DNA of 64,000 nucleotides from Macrostomum hystrix (GCA_950097015.1 CATNEN010000011.1:4864501-4928500), one strand, 5' to 3'. Positions 34,476 to 44,813 are shown, counted from the first letter of the stretch. Notes: generated by a model from the sequence alone, not told the origin. Numbers and translations: made by a program.

Positions 34476-34681
34476 CTGCAGTACCAGTTAGGACTTCAAA
34501 GTAAGTAAAATACTGAAATAAACTTTGACAACATCTTTGAACAATAGCTTAGAAATTAACAGGACTACTATTCTACTATTCTGCGTTTTATAGTATTGTA
34601 TTTCTTGCCTGTAGGGGTAATTTACAAGCAGTAGAATGTGAGCTTGAGTTTTGCGTCTATAACAGTTCGAGTTTCTATCCC

Positions 34682-35802
34682 TCAGGGCCATCGGTATCCG
34701 TATGCTTCCACCTCACACAGAGAAAGTACACCCATGTACAGCCGATTGAAAACTCCAATCCTACTTCCGTAGCCGACGCAGGTGAAGTTGCGGACACTGA
34801 ATGTGACGGTGTCATTGTACTCGTTGCATTGAATGTTGTCCAATAGCAGACGGAAGTTTCTCAGCCTTTCAGCGCAGCAATCCTGCCTGTTGTAGATGGT
34901 GACGAAGGAAATGACCGCGGCAGCTGGCAGCTGGCTCTCCCACCATTCGTTGCTAAGGGTGCCAGGGAGTTCCGTGTGGCTGCAGGAGGAGCCACTGTAA
35001 ACTTGGTTTCTGTTGCCATCGATGGCCCTAGAACATGAGCCAGCATTAGAGCTCTGGGTACAGCTGGTCATTGGGAGTCTCTGATCCACTGCGGGAGTGA
35101 CATTGTGTCGTCAGGCGTATTTGGTTCGAGTTCCATTTGCAGAGACCAGAGTTGACGTTTTTTAAAATGCTTCTCAGGCCGAGACTTTAGAGATCGAATT
35201 TTTGAGTCAACAAAAGGGTTTACGCTTCAGATATCTGCCACACCTTTATCTCGTTTTAACCCTCTCTGTTACACCTTGATCACTTTTAGCTAACCAATTC
35301 CTCTTGCTTCAATTGTCTCACATCTGTATAATTGCGTCTCAAACAGGTGCACGTTTCTGTGCATCGCTGCCTCGAATTTTTTACACAGCAAAATGGACGA
35401 ATCTAGAGAAAATGAAGCTAAATTGGTTGAAGTTTTGTTCAAATTGAAATCGCTGCCTCGCGGTGAAAAGTTTAGAACGCAAAAGGGGACATTTAACTCA
35501 CCTTTAGGCAGTCGGGTGAAGACGTTGCACATCGCTGGCGGGATGGTCCAGTTGCTTGAGTGGAAGGCTTGAACACTGATCAGGTGGCAGCGGTTCAACA
35601 GCCAGAAGAATCCGAAGCAGGTCGAGTTGAAGCCGCACAGGTGAGCGCAGAGCCGTTCAGAACTGGCGCCAATCAGTTCCTGAGTGGAGAACGGAGCTTT
35701 GAAGCTGGCATTGCGGGCGAGGATGAAGCTTCCGTCCTCTGAAGCTGCACCCAATAGGACACTAAGAAATGTCACAATCAGTCTTGCTGGGCGGTATAAC
35801 AT
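34682..35802 (-). CDS. Secreted PAN/apple + F5/8-type (fucolectin-like) protein, two exons
   Basis: Exons 35802-35502 and 35088-34682 join in phase 1 (AAAG|GTGAG to CCGCAG|TG) and encode 235 aa. Residues 1-22 are a signal peptide. Residues about 25-98 look like a PAN/apple domain (ERLCAHLCGFNSTCFGFFW, then a Cys-containing CHLISV block). The second exon resembles the F5/8 type C/fucolectin fold: CSRAIDGN near its start, WWESQLPAAAVISFVTIYNR, then DCCAERLRNF and a Cys-rich end. Both domain types bind carbohydrate or protein ligands, so a secreted lectin-like or adhesive role is likely; the ligand is unknown. There is no transmembrane segment. The 24-bp array ends about 200 bp beyond the stop codon. 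Confidence 0.85.
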
Positions 35803-36105
35803 TTTCTACTTGAAAAAAAAGATATATTTTGTGACGCGGCCGGACAAGTTGATATTTTGCAATTTATAGCATCGCCATTAATTGTCAGCTGGCTATAGGG
35901 TGAGAGGTCCCACATGAAAAACTCTACTGCTATGACAATTTGATAGGCTTCTGCGGTCTGGGGCGTGAGTTAGTATTCTTATCAAAAGCTCTGTTGCTAT
36001 AACAGGCATTTATGCTCGTATTTAGCTACAATTTAGTTTTAATTGAAGAATATGAAATATTCATTGCATAGCGACAGATAACTGGGAAGTATTTTTGCTA
36101 CTAGT
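35803..36105. other. 5' flank of the PAN/F5/8 gene
   Basis: Probable promoter region on the minus strand; no clear core motif. No other feature was recognised. Confidence 0.35.
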
Positions 36106-36385
36106 TATGCCACTAAACACGCTTGCATATGGGAGCTCAAAGCTCAAATTCTTTTCCTCAATTCCTCTTGCTGTACATATAAATAGTTTTATGCCCCAAT
36201 CAGCAAATTCTGCCAAAACAGGCAAACTATCCTCAGATAGCAAGCAGTTGTCCCATAATTACTAAATGAAAAATGTCTTCGACAAAGAGTTAGCCAGTAG
36301 CATCAATGGCCATTGTAAGCTGATCGCCATTGTCAAAGCAATCACGGAAAACGGAATGAAAAGGTGAATGAAGGAGACACCAGTA
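36106..36385. repeat. Duplicated segment, copy 1
   Basis: Begins GCCACTAAACACGCTTGC. The same sequence with small indels recurs at 37657-37945. In both cases the 41-bp satellite follows. Confidence 0.9.
36266..36367 (+). other. Dispersed micro-ORF repeat, copy A
   Basis: A 33-codon ORF, MKNVFDKE at its start and CKLIAIVKAI in the middle, ending in TGA; identical to the ORF at 37824-37925. Coding status unknown. Confidence 0.4.
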
Positions 36386-36495
36386 TTGAGTTTATCCAAT
36401 AGTATTTTGTGTTTTATGATACCGGATTGAGTTTATCCAATAGTATTTTGTGTTTTATGATACCGGATTGAGTTTATCCAATAGTATTTGGAATA
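36380..36495. repeat. 41-bp satellite, short block left of the LINE
   Basis: Two to three units containing TTGAGTTTATCCAATAGTAT and TTTGTGTTTTATGATACCGG, cut off by the LINE. Confidence 0.9.
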
Positions 36496-37650
36496 GTATT
36501 CTGCCTGAAAACTCTGGGCGAGTGCGGAGGGCTCACCGTCCTTTCGGACGAGGCCCCGGCTACTTTACTCCGGAGCCACAGGTACAAAGTCAGCATCTTC
36601 CCTCGCAATGAGGTAAAGGACTGCTGGGATGACCCCGCAGTCCATTGTTACACTGACGGCTCCCTGATGAACGGTAAATCGGGATTCGGGGTGTGCGTCG
36701 CCTCGGGTGGCGAGGTCCTCTGGACCCACTCCCAATACTGTGGCAAGAGCTCTAGCGTTTTCCAAAACGAAGTGCTCGCCATCAGCTTCTGTGCGGCTGA
36801 GCTGCGCCAGAGGCAGCTGGCTGGTCGGAGGATCTTTTTTCACTCCGACAGTCAAGCAGCCCTCAAGGCCCTCAGTCGCTGCACCTCTCGCTCCAGAACC
36901 ACCTTGGACTGCAACACCCAGTTAAACGGTTTGGCGCAGTCTAACAAGGTGGAGCTGCTGTGGATCCCTGGGCATGCCGGGTTCACAGGGAATGAGATGG
37001 CGGACCAGCTTGCAAAGGCTGGAGCAGCCAGCTCCCTGATGGGCCCGGGCCCGGAGTCCCCGATCCCCATCTCCGTTGTCAACTCCAGCATCAACCACTG
37101 GATGGAGACCCAGCACCGGAGGAGGTGGTCTAGCACCCTGAACTGTCGCCAGTCCAGGGCTGCGGTGCCAACCCCCTCTAGAAACCTGCGTAAGGCCTTA
37201 CTCAGGCTAAACCGCAGAGACCTGAGAGCAGTCACCATGGCCCTTTCGGGACATGGCTGCTTCACCAGACACCGCTACCTCCAAGGCCACGTGCCTGAGG
37301 AAACGTGTCCCTTCTGCTGCTCCGGCCGTGAAAACGCCGAGCATTTCATCTGCCACTGCCCGGCTTTCACCCGGGCTAGGCTAAAGCACCTCGGGCCGGC
37401 ACCGACTCTTGCCGAAGCCTGCTCGCCCGAGAACATCCCACAGCTCGCCCACTTCCTCCGGGATACCGGCCGAGCTGATTTCTTCCCAGCCTATGGCGAG
37501 GAAGATCGCGCGGCGGAACCGACCGACGGACCACCCTGAGCGGCACCGCCTCGCTGGAGGCCGTCTGGCTGCCAGGGGTTAGCGATATGGGCGGCACCAG
37601 CCGCCTCCTCGCTGCGTCCGTCATGGAGGCCCCCTGCCGCTAAGTCAAGT
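36495..37650 (+). mobile_element. 5'-truncated non-LTR retrotransposon (RNase H end)
   Basis: The reading frame is open from about 36496 to the stop at 37537-37539. It carries an RNase H domain with the four acidic positions (YTDGS, an NEVLA Glu, FHSDSQ, GNEMAD), then a C-terminal CPFC...HFICHC zinc finger as in RNase H-bearing LINEs of the I-like type. The RT and endonuclease are absent, so this is a dead 5' truncation. A 3' UTR of about 90 bp ends in tandem AAGTCAAGT. It lies between the two copies of the 36106 segment. Confidence 0.85.
36667..37539 (+). pseudogene. LINE ORF2 C-terminal fragment (RNase H + zinc finger)
   Basis: The first ATG in the frame gives 290 aa, but the frame opens upstream of it and the fragment begins inside ORF2, so this ATG is not the original start. 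Catalytic residues of RNase H are visible and undamaged; the truncation of RT makes it non-autonomous. GC-rich codon use differs from the AT-rich surroundings, as expected for a recent insertion. Confidence 0.8.
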
Positions 37651-37656
37651 AAGTCA

Positions 37657-37945
37657 AGCCACTAAACACGCTTGCATATGGGAGCTCAAAGTATTCTTTT
37701 CCTCAATTCCTCATTGTTCTTTCGTTTGCTGTACATATAAGTATTTTTATGCCCAAATCAGCAAATTCTGCCAAAACAGGCAAACTATCCTCAGATAGCA
37801 AGCAGTTGTCCCATAATTACTAAATGAAAAATGTCTTCGACAAAGAGTTAGCCAGTAGCATCAATGGCCATTGTAAGCTGATCGCCATTGTCAAAGCAAT
37901 CACGGAAAACGGAATGAAAAGGTGAATGAAGGAGATACCAGTATT
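37657..37945. repeat. Duplicated segment, copy 2
   Basis: Near-identical to 36106-36385, apart from indels near GTATTC and TCATTGTTC. It abuts the LINE 3' end directly. Confidence 0.9.
37824..37925 (+). other. Dispersed micro-ORF repeat, copy B
   Basis: Identical in sequence to copy A at 36266-36367. Confidence 0.4.
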
Positions 37946-39075
37946 GAGTTTATCCAATAGTATTTTGTGTTTTATGATACCGTGTTGAGTTTATCCAATA
38001 GTATTTTGTGTTTTATGATACAAGTATTGAGTTTATCCAATAGTACTTTGTGTTTTATGATACAAGTATTGAGTTTATCCAATAGTACTTTGTGTTTTAT
38101 GATACAAGTATTGAGTTTATCCAATAGTACTTTGTGTTTTATGATAACGTGTAGAGTTTATCCAATGGTATTTTGTGTTTTATGATACCGTGTTGAGTTT
38201 ATCCAATGGTATTTTGTGTTTTATGATACCGGATTGTGTTTATCCAATGGTATTTTGTGTTTTATGATACCGGATTGTGTTTATCCAATAGTACTTTGTG
38301 TTTTATGATACCGTGTTGAGTTTATCCAATAGTATTTTGTGTTTTTTGATACCGTGTTGAGTTAATCTAATAGTATTTTGTGTTTTATGATACAGTGTTG
38401 AGTTTATCAAATAGTATTTTGTGTTTTATGATACAAGTATTGAGTTTATCCAATAGTATTTTGTGTTTTATGATACCGGATTGAGTTTATCCAATAGTAT
38501 TTTGTGTTTTATGATACCGGAGTGAGTTTATCCAATAGTATTTTGCGTTTTATGATACCGGATTGAGTTTATCCAATGGTATTTTGTGTTTTATGATACC
38601 GGATTGAGTTTATCCAATAGTATTTTGTGATTATGATACCGGATTGAGTTTATCCAATGGTATTTTGTGTTTTATGATACAGTGTTGAGTTTATCCAATG
38701 GTATTTTGTTTTTTATGATACAGTGTTGAGCTTATCCAATGGTATTTTGTGTTTTATGATACAGTGTTGAGTTTATCCAATGGTATTTTGTGTTTTATGA
38801 TACAGTGTTGAGCTTATCCAATGGTATTTTGTGTTTTATGATACAGTGTTGAGTTTATCCAATGGTATTTTGTGTTTTATGATACAGTGTTGAGTTTATC
38901 CAATGGTATTTTGTGTTTTATGATACAGTGTTGAGTTTATCCAATAGTACTTTGTGTTTTATGATACAGTGTTGAGTTTATCCAATAGTACTTTGTGTTT
39001 TATGATACAGTGTTGAGTTTATCCAATAGTATTTCGTGTTTTATGATACCGGATTGAGTTTATCAAGTCATGTTT
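37945..39075. repeat. 41-bp satellite, main array
   Basis: About 27 units with TTGAGTTTATCCAATAGTAT and TTTGTGTTTTATGATACCGG; sub-blocks share variants (CAAGTATT, CCGGATTG, CAGTGTTG), showing local expansion. Confidence 0.97.
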
Positions 39076-39714
39076 TGTTGTTTATGACAATGGTTTGAGT
39101 TTATTTCTATTATATTAGATCTGGTTTATCTTGACTAGGTAACGTCAAACCTAATATGTTCTAATTTAAATAAAACCGATTTCTTGGGTTTAATCTTCAG
39201 TTGCATTATTTTGTTTTCAACGAATTTAATGAACTTCTGCTAAAATGGGTCCTTTTTAAAAAAATGTTGTTACTTCAATAACAGAGCAAAGCTTTGCGCA
39301 AAGATAATTCGCATTTCATTATTGAATTATACAATGGCTATACAATTAATAATGGCTAGTATTGTATATCCCAAGAAATGTACTCCTGGACTTCTCATTA
39401 TAAAAATAAAAGTCAACAATTTATTGCTAATTAATAATCGTTATTACAGTTCCAGGAACAGAAACAGGAAAATTGAACAGATCATTTAGCCTGAAGTGGC
39501 ACAATTCTGAAACTTAAAAACAATTGAGAAAGGCATTATCTCTCATGGTCGTGATCTGGCAATCTAACCTAACTTGCTCATTTAAAAGTTTAGTCACACA
39601 TTTAACCAGAAAGCTGATACAAACTTCGCTAGATTTAAAGAAACATTTCTTTCGATTTTGTAAGATAGCATTCTCATTCTCGATAGCATTCGCATTCTCG
39701 AAGATCTGAGAACA

Positions 39715-40290
39715 ATGTCTTCTCAATTTGAGGATCTGGGAACAATGTGTTCTCAATTTGAGGATCTGGGAACAATGTGTTCTCAATTTGAGGATCTGGG
39801 AACAATGTCTCCTCAATTTGAGGATCTGGGAACAATGTGTCCTCAATTTGAGGATCTGGGAAGATGATGTCTCCTCAATTGGAGGATCTGGGAAGATGAT
39901 GTCTCCTCAATTTGAGGATCTGGGAAGATGATGTCTCCTCAATTTGAGGATCTGGGAAGATGATGTCTCCTCAATTTGAGGATCTGGGAAGATGATGTCT
40001 CCTCAATTGGAGGATCTGGGAAGATGATGTCTCCTCAATTTGAGGATCTGGGAAGATGATGTCTCCTCAATTGGAGGATCTGGGAAGATGATGTCTCCTC
40101 AATTTGAGGATCTGGGAAGATGATGTCTCCTCAATTTGAGGATCTGGAACAATGTCTCCTCAATTGGAGGATCTGGGAACAATGTGTCCCCAATTTGAGG
40201 ATCCGGGAACAATGTGTCCTCAATTTGAGGATCTGGGAAGATGATGTCTCCTCAATTGTAGGGTCTGGGAAGATGATGTCCTCATAATGA
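39715..40290. repeat. 30/32-bp minisatellite with palindromic core
   Basis: Units have GGATCTGGGAACAATGTGTC or GGATCTGGGAAGATGATGTC followed by TCCTCAATTTGAGG. CCTCAATTTGAGG can pair as a 6-bp stem. The array ends about 45 bp past the LSM1 stop codon, so it probably lies in its 3' UTR. Confidence 0.96.
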
Positions 40291-40331
40291 GGATAAATAC
40301 ATTAAAGCAGCAAACACGGCAGCAAGCGCAA

Positions 40332-41110
40332 TCAAATACCAAACTCCTCGTAAGCGTCAGGTACGGTGGGAGTGAGTCCGTACTCAAGCATGGCCTTCTT
40401 GCGTCGCTCCTCTCGCTTTATTTGATCCTCTCGCTCCTGACGCTGCAGGTGAAGAATTTCTTCAGGCGACACATTGATGAAACCCGCGTCCCGCCCGGGT
40501 TCGAACTCGCCCATGAGCAACACATTCTCGCCCCTGACAAGGTAGAGGCCACGCTCGATATCACCGAATCGAACTCGGGAATCAGGACCCTGGACGTAGA
40601 TGCGTTCGACAGTGCGATGGAGCATGAGGTTGGCGAACTGGTCCAGGCTGCGGAGCCAGCCAATCAGGATCTTGTTGTCACGCAGGACCACCAGCACCTG
40701 GCAGGCATGGTTTGGTGCGAGTGAGAATGAGAGATTCAGGGGTGAGAATGAGATATTCAGGGGTGAGAATGAGAAATAAAAGGGTGAGAAATGAGAAATT
40801 CAGGGAACGGAATTAGGTTTAACTAAGATTGAACTTAAGAGAGCACCTGCTTGTCAACGTCCTGCACCAGAGAGGCAGTGCCAGCAAGGTAGGCCGCCTG
40901 GGCAGGTCCGATGCCAGTCAGACTGGCGAATGGTGACTGATGCTGGTACTGATGCTGGTGCTGATGCTGGTGCTGATGCTGCTGCTGATAATGCGGCTGA
41001 AATTGCTGCTGATTATGATAACGTTGGCTTTGCGGAGTCTGTGGGCTCTGCTGCTGCTGCTGCTGATTGTAATGAGGACCCGGTGGGCCCTTATTTGTAC
41101 GCTGGGGTTG
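40332..41110 (-). CDS. LSM1: LSm1, with Gln/His-rich N-terminal extension (5' incomplete)
   Basis: Two exons, 41110-40847 and 40697-40332, join in phase 0 (CAG|GTGCTC to CTGCCAG|GTGCTG). The product matches the LSm1 Sm fold: YLAGTASLVQDVDKQ across the junction, LRDNKILIGWLRSLDQFANL (Sm1), RTVERIYV, then RGLYLVRGENVLLMGE (Sm2) and a charged C-terminal helix. LSm1 joins LSm2-7 in the cytoplasmic ring that binds oligoadenylated mRNA 3' ends, promotes decapping with Pat1 and acts in P-bodies. Known LSm1 starts shortly before the Sm fold; here about 65 Gln/His/Pro-rich residues precede it. The exon begins after a good acceptor (TTTTTCAG), so a further 5' exon with the start codon lies upstream and was not found. 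Confidence 0.9.
40725..40810. repeat. About 21-bp pyrimidine-rich minisatellite in the LSM1 intron
   Basis: On the gene strand, three to four units of CTCATTCTCACCCCTGAAT lie about 30-110 bp before the 3' splice site and enrich it in pyrimidines. Confidence 0.85.
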
Positions 41111-41184
41111 CTGAAAAATGAAACCTAGTTTTATTGCAGGCTTACAATCATACTCATACTAGATAATCGGGTCAGACAGACGCA

Positions 41185-41330
41185 GAGCCAGTGCCACAGC
41201 ACAGGGTCTAACCCGTCTGCCTCTCGCACCAAGGTCCCTGGGCTCGGCCACATTTATTTGGGGCGCAGCCGCGGAGAGAAGGCTTGGAGGCTTGTCGGGA
41301 AATTTACGCTCTCAAAGGCCAATTCGAATT
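41185..41330 (+). mobile_element. SINE family B copy
   Basis: CGTCTGCCTCTCGCACCAAG, GGTCCCTGGGCTCG, GGCGCAGCC, GAGAGAAGGCTTG match the 31098 copy; the 3' part is missing. Confidence 0.65.
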
Positions 41331-41789
41331 CGTTTAATTGCCTTTCTAAAGAACACCTTTGCTTTCCGTGGGATAAGATTTGAACTCCTTACCTCTTTGC
41401 TACTTTGTTCCTATTGCTTCTAAAAGGCAAAGTTTTTTGGCAGGCTTAAAAAATAAATGACACAAAAGTGAAGTATTATAGTATTGTTAACAAATGTGAA
41501 AAAACATTAACATTTTGTATTCAAGTGCGTAGATTAATAACGAGATATAAAACTGGTTCTATCAATATTCGCAAGCAGTAACCAATGATCGGATTACTAA
41601 TAACGGTAAACAATTGATAATAATTCTAGGATATATTAGCACTCAGGGCACAGTACATGCTGCAACAAAACAAGTATTTAATAATATGAGTAAATAACAG
41701 GATGTGCCAAAGTTAGAGTACATTAATATAGAATTATAACAAATCAGTGGAACTCTTGTGTAGGTTTATGATTTGCTTTCTATACTACT

Positions 41790-42220
41790 GCCCTGTAAAA
41801 AATTCGGATGCTTTTTCGGCGGTTTTTTGTACAAAATAGGAGTGGAATCTACCAAAATCCCCCCTATCTCGCAAGAGTTAAAGAAACCACCCAGGAAGCA
41901 GCCGATGTAACCGTAAATTGTGCGGAAACCGCCGAAGAATCACCCGAACCAGTGGCCCATGGGACAACCAGAGAATTATTTACGGGCGATTCCTCGGCGG
42001 TTTCTGAGCATGGAATCTCCCGAACTGGAGGATTCTTTGGGTGATTCCATTTCGCCACCAAGAAGCACCGAGAAAACGCCCAGTTGGGTAGATTCTAAGC
42101 ATGGAATCATCCGATTGGTATGTTTCCAGCGTTCGGCTGTTTCTTTTTCTGGAAACACCGCAGATTCCAACTGGAATCACCCAAAGAAACATCCCTATTT
42201 TTTAGCGGGTAACGAGTAGA
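41790..42220. mobile_element. Possible foldback/MITE-like element
   Basis: Contains two separate 17-bp inverted repeat pairs: 42043-42059 with 42172-42188 (TTCTTTGGGTGATTCCA, perfect) and 41925-41941 with 41998-42014 (GAAACCGCCGAAGAATC, one mismatch). No transposase is seen and outer ends are not defined. Confidence 0.45.
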
Positions 42221-42224
42221 TCAA

Positions 42225-42685
42225 AGATCATTCAGAATAGAACATTTATAAGTACGAAATTTGGTATATTTTGGCAGAATTATTGTCGAATTTGGTTTCG
42301 CAATGCATTTCAAAATCAAGACTCAAGATCAGCACAATAAGCAAGCAGGCGACGCGTTATGAAAAAAAATCACGCGGTTGTGTCAGATATGACTGAGAAA
42401 ATAGATAAATTTAATTCGTAGTACTGTAATACTTTGCTGAATATTGCCGACAGACTTTAGCCTAATGAAATCAGTAAAACAAGATTCTCATTAGCAATTT
42501 ATAGAAAATAAACAAAGTTTTTAGATCACATAAAACAGCATCAATAACTAGAGAATCATTTTAACTGATCTGATGTTAGTAACGAAATTTTATTGTGTGA
42601 TTATAAGACTGACCTTGTGATCCACTAAGCCTTACCTCTCAATCGATCGCTGCGCAATAGCTGCGACTGTGCTATCGGCTGCTAA
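42225..42685. other. AT-rich stretch, nothing recognised
   Basis: No gene or repeat was recognised between the foldback candidate and the 17-bp array. Confidence 0.4.
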
Positions 42686-42689
42686 CTAA

Positions 42690-42885
42690 CCTCACTCCGC
42701 TAGCAACCTCACACCGCTACCCACCTCACTCCGCTACCCACCTCCCACCACTACCAACCTCACTCCGCTACCCACCTCACTCCGCTACCAACCTCACTCC
42801 GCTGCCAACTTCACTCCGCTACCAACCTCACTCCGCTACCCACCTCACTCCGCTACCCACCTCACTCCGCTACCCACCCCCAAGT
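42690..42885. repeat. 17-bp minisatellite, left of SNX3
   Basis: About eleven units of CCTCACTCCGCTACCCA. The same repeat lies on the other side of SNX3 at 43690-44045. Confidence 0.95.
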
Positions 42886-43041
42886 ATATATAGATAAATA
42901 TTGACTAAATAATCTCTAAAACTGAACAATTATTTGTTAAGGCCTCCAATTGTAGTCTTAAACAGTTTAGTGCACCTAGAAAATCAATAACAAAACATAC
43001 CTAACCTTACCTAATGGAATTAGACAGAAATCGAATGTCAC

Positions 43042-43545
43042 TCAGGTGGTGCGCACTTTGCCGGGCACATAGGCCCTATCTATAGCCTGCTCCTGGAGGA
43101 ACATGTGCAGGCACTTCTCATTCTGTGCCAACGGATGACCGGCTACCTTGTTAATAAACTCTTCCAGGCCTTTGCGCCTCTCCTCGATGAATTCGTCGTC
43201 GAATCTGCCATCGCCGCCGCGGAATGGCAGCTGCAGTTTCAAAGCTTTGCCCGGCAATTTCGGCACAACAATCTTCGAGTCACGCTCTAGCTCACCGCGC
43301 AACCATTCGAAGTCCGAGTAGCGCCGTCTAACTGAGGATTCTTTCAGTTTGAACACTGGCAAATTGGTGCGCAGGCGAATCTCGTAGTCCGTGAATCGAT
43401 CTTTGTTTAAGCCGTGCGTCTCGGGATTGCAGACGTCGATTTCTAAGAAATTTGCCGGTGGAGAATATGCGTCCTCCATTGTCTGCTTCTTTGGCTGCAG
43501 GCGCTGCGTTGCTGCCGATGCCTGCTGCTGGGATGCGCCGGACAT
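43042..43545 (-). CDS. SNX3: Sorting nexin 3, intronless
   Basis: A single exon of 167 aa, close to the usual length of about 162. After a Gln/Ala-rich start, the PX domain runs from about residue 30 to 155 and is strongly conserved: PPANFLEIDVCNPETHG, then TDYEIRLRTNLP, VRRRYSDFEWLRGELER with the RRY phosphoinositide-binding core, LPGKALKLQLPFRG, FIEERRKGLEEFINKVAGHP and CLHMFLQ. SNX3 binds PI3P on early endosomes and works with retromer in recycling of cargo such as Wntless. Vertebrate SNX3 genes have introns, so the single exon suggests a retrocopy or complete intron loss; no poly(A) tail remains visible. The frame and PX core are undamaged, which argues that it is functional. Confidence 0.93.
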   Translation of the reverse strand: MSGASQQQASAATQRLQPKKQTMEDAYSPPANFLEIDVCNPETHGLNKDRFTDYEIRLRTNLPVFKLKESSVRRRYSDFEWLRGELERDSKIVVPKLPGKALKLQLPFRGGDGRFDDEFIEERRKGLEEFINKVAGHPLAQNEKCLHMFLQEQAIDRAYVPGKVRTT

Positions 43546-43689
43546 TGTCTATATAGGGGTAGCTTTTATCCTCTGTTGCTTGAGTGTGAAATCTTTAGTT
43601 GGAGTTTTTATTCAAGACAAGATTCAGGCTGAAACAAAGAATAATAAATGGTTGAAATAATAATGCTCGAGTGTTTCACTTTTATCCAC

Positions 43690-44045
43690 TACCCACCCTC
43701 TGCCCATCCCGCTCCGCTACCCACCTCACTCCGCTACCCATCTCACTCCGCTACCAACCTCACTCCGCTACCAACCTCACTCCGCTACCCATCTCACTAC
43801 GCTACCCACCTCACTCCGCTACTCACCTCACCCCACTACACATCTCATTCCGCTGCACACCTCACTCCGCTACCCACCTCACTTCGCAACCCAACTCACC
43901 CCACTACTACACATCTCATTCCACTACATACCTCACTCCGCTAACCAACTTACTCCACTACCCATCTCATTACGCCTCACATCACTTTACACCTCACTTC
44001 GTTACCAACATCACTCCGTTACCCACGGCACTCCGCTAACCACTC
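43690..44045. repeat. 17-bp minisatellite, right of SNX3
   Basis: About 20 units of CCTCACTCCGCTACCCA, more degenerate toward 44045 (CATCTCATTCC variants). Confidence 0.95.
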
Positions 44046-44670
44046 AAGAGATACCGCAAGACTACCCCATACTTGAAATATAGAAAAAATATATCGAGCA
44101 ACTTCAAAGCGAGAGGGAGTTTAGTCACTCTTTCTTCTATATTTGCGATTCCAGAATGGCATAAGGCAGCTTCCTGAAAGCCATGTTCAAAGAATCTTCC
44201 AGATTGGAAGATGTCATTATTCTTTGCCTGCAACACTTAACAAAATCTGAACAGAATCATAAAATGGAACAGACTGACAATCTTTCTATACTACTAACAA
44301 AAGTTCATTATAAGTAGTCATGTAGCGATCATAAGAAATTCAATAAATGAAAGCATGATTATAAAGCATCGAACTACGAGTATATCAGAGTTTACTTGAT
44401 TAAGATGAAAATTTCTGCAAAAGGGAAAACTGATTGATTCTCAAAATAAGGTCAAAGTTTAAACAGTCTGTTGTTTCATAGTTGACTAATATTGCCATGC
44501 ATTGCGTTATAATTTATTCAGTAAACAAATTGACCAGATATTCAATAAATTTGAGTGTCAAGCGAATATTTGTAATAACAATAATTATTATTGCTTAGAC
44601 ACGATCAATTAGGTCCGATTTGCAGCCGACAGCACAGCTGTAGCTATTGTAGGGCGAAACAGAAAGCTGC
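44046..44670. other. AT-rich intergenic stretch
   Basis: No gene or array was recognised. Confidence 0.4.
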
Positions 44671-44673
44671 GGA

Positions 44674-44813
44674 CTGTTCAGTCCATGGACTGAGCGGATG
44701 TCACACCCACATTCAATTACCACAGCTATTGCTGGTAAAATTTAACAGTGGAGTCGGGAATCGAACCCCCGACCTTCAAGTGGCGAGTCCGACGCACTGA
44801 CTCCTAGGCTACA
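44674..44813 (-). mobile_element. SINE family A, most complete copy
   Basis: On the minus strand the head is tRNA-like: GTAGCCTAGGAGTCAGTGCG (A-box region) and GGGGTTCGATTCCC (B box). The body runs through CCAGCAATAGCTG and the element ends in the perfect 14-bp palindrome CAGTCCATGGACTG followed by AACAG. A transcript would start at the right end. No A-rich tail is seen. Confidence 0.8.

Noticed and set aside
36565-37265. Minus-strand ORFs under the LINE
   Set aside because: Antisense to the RNase H frame.
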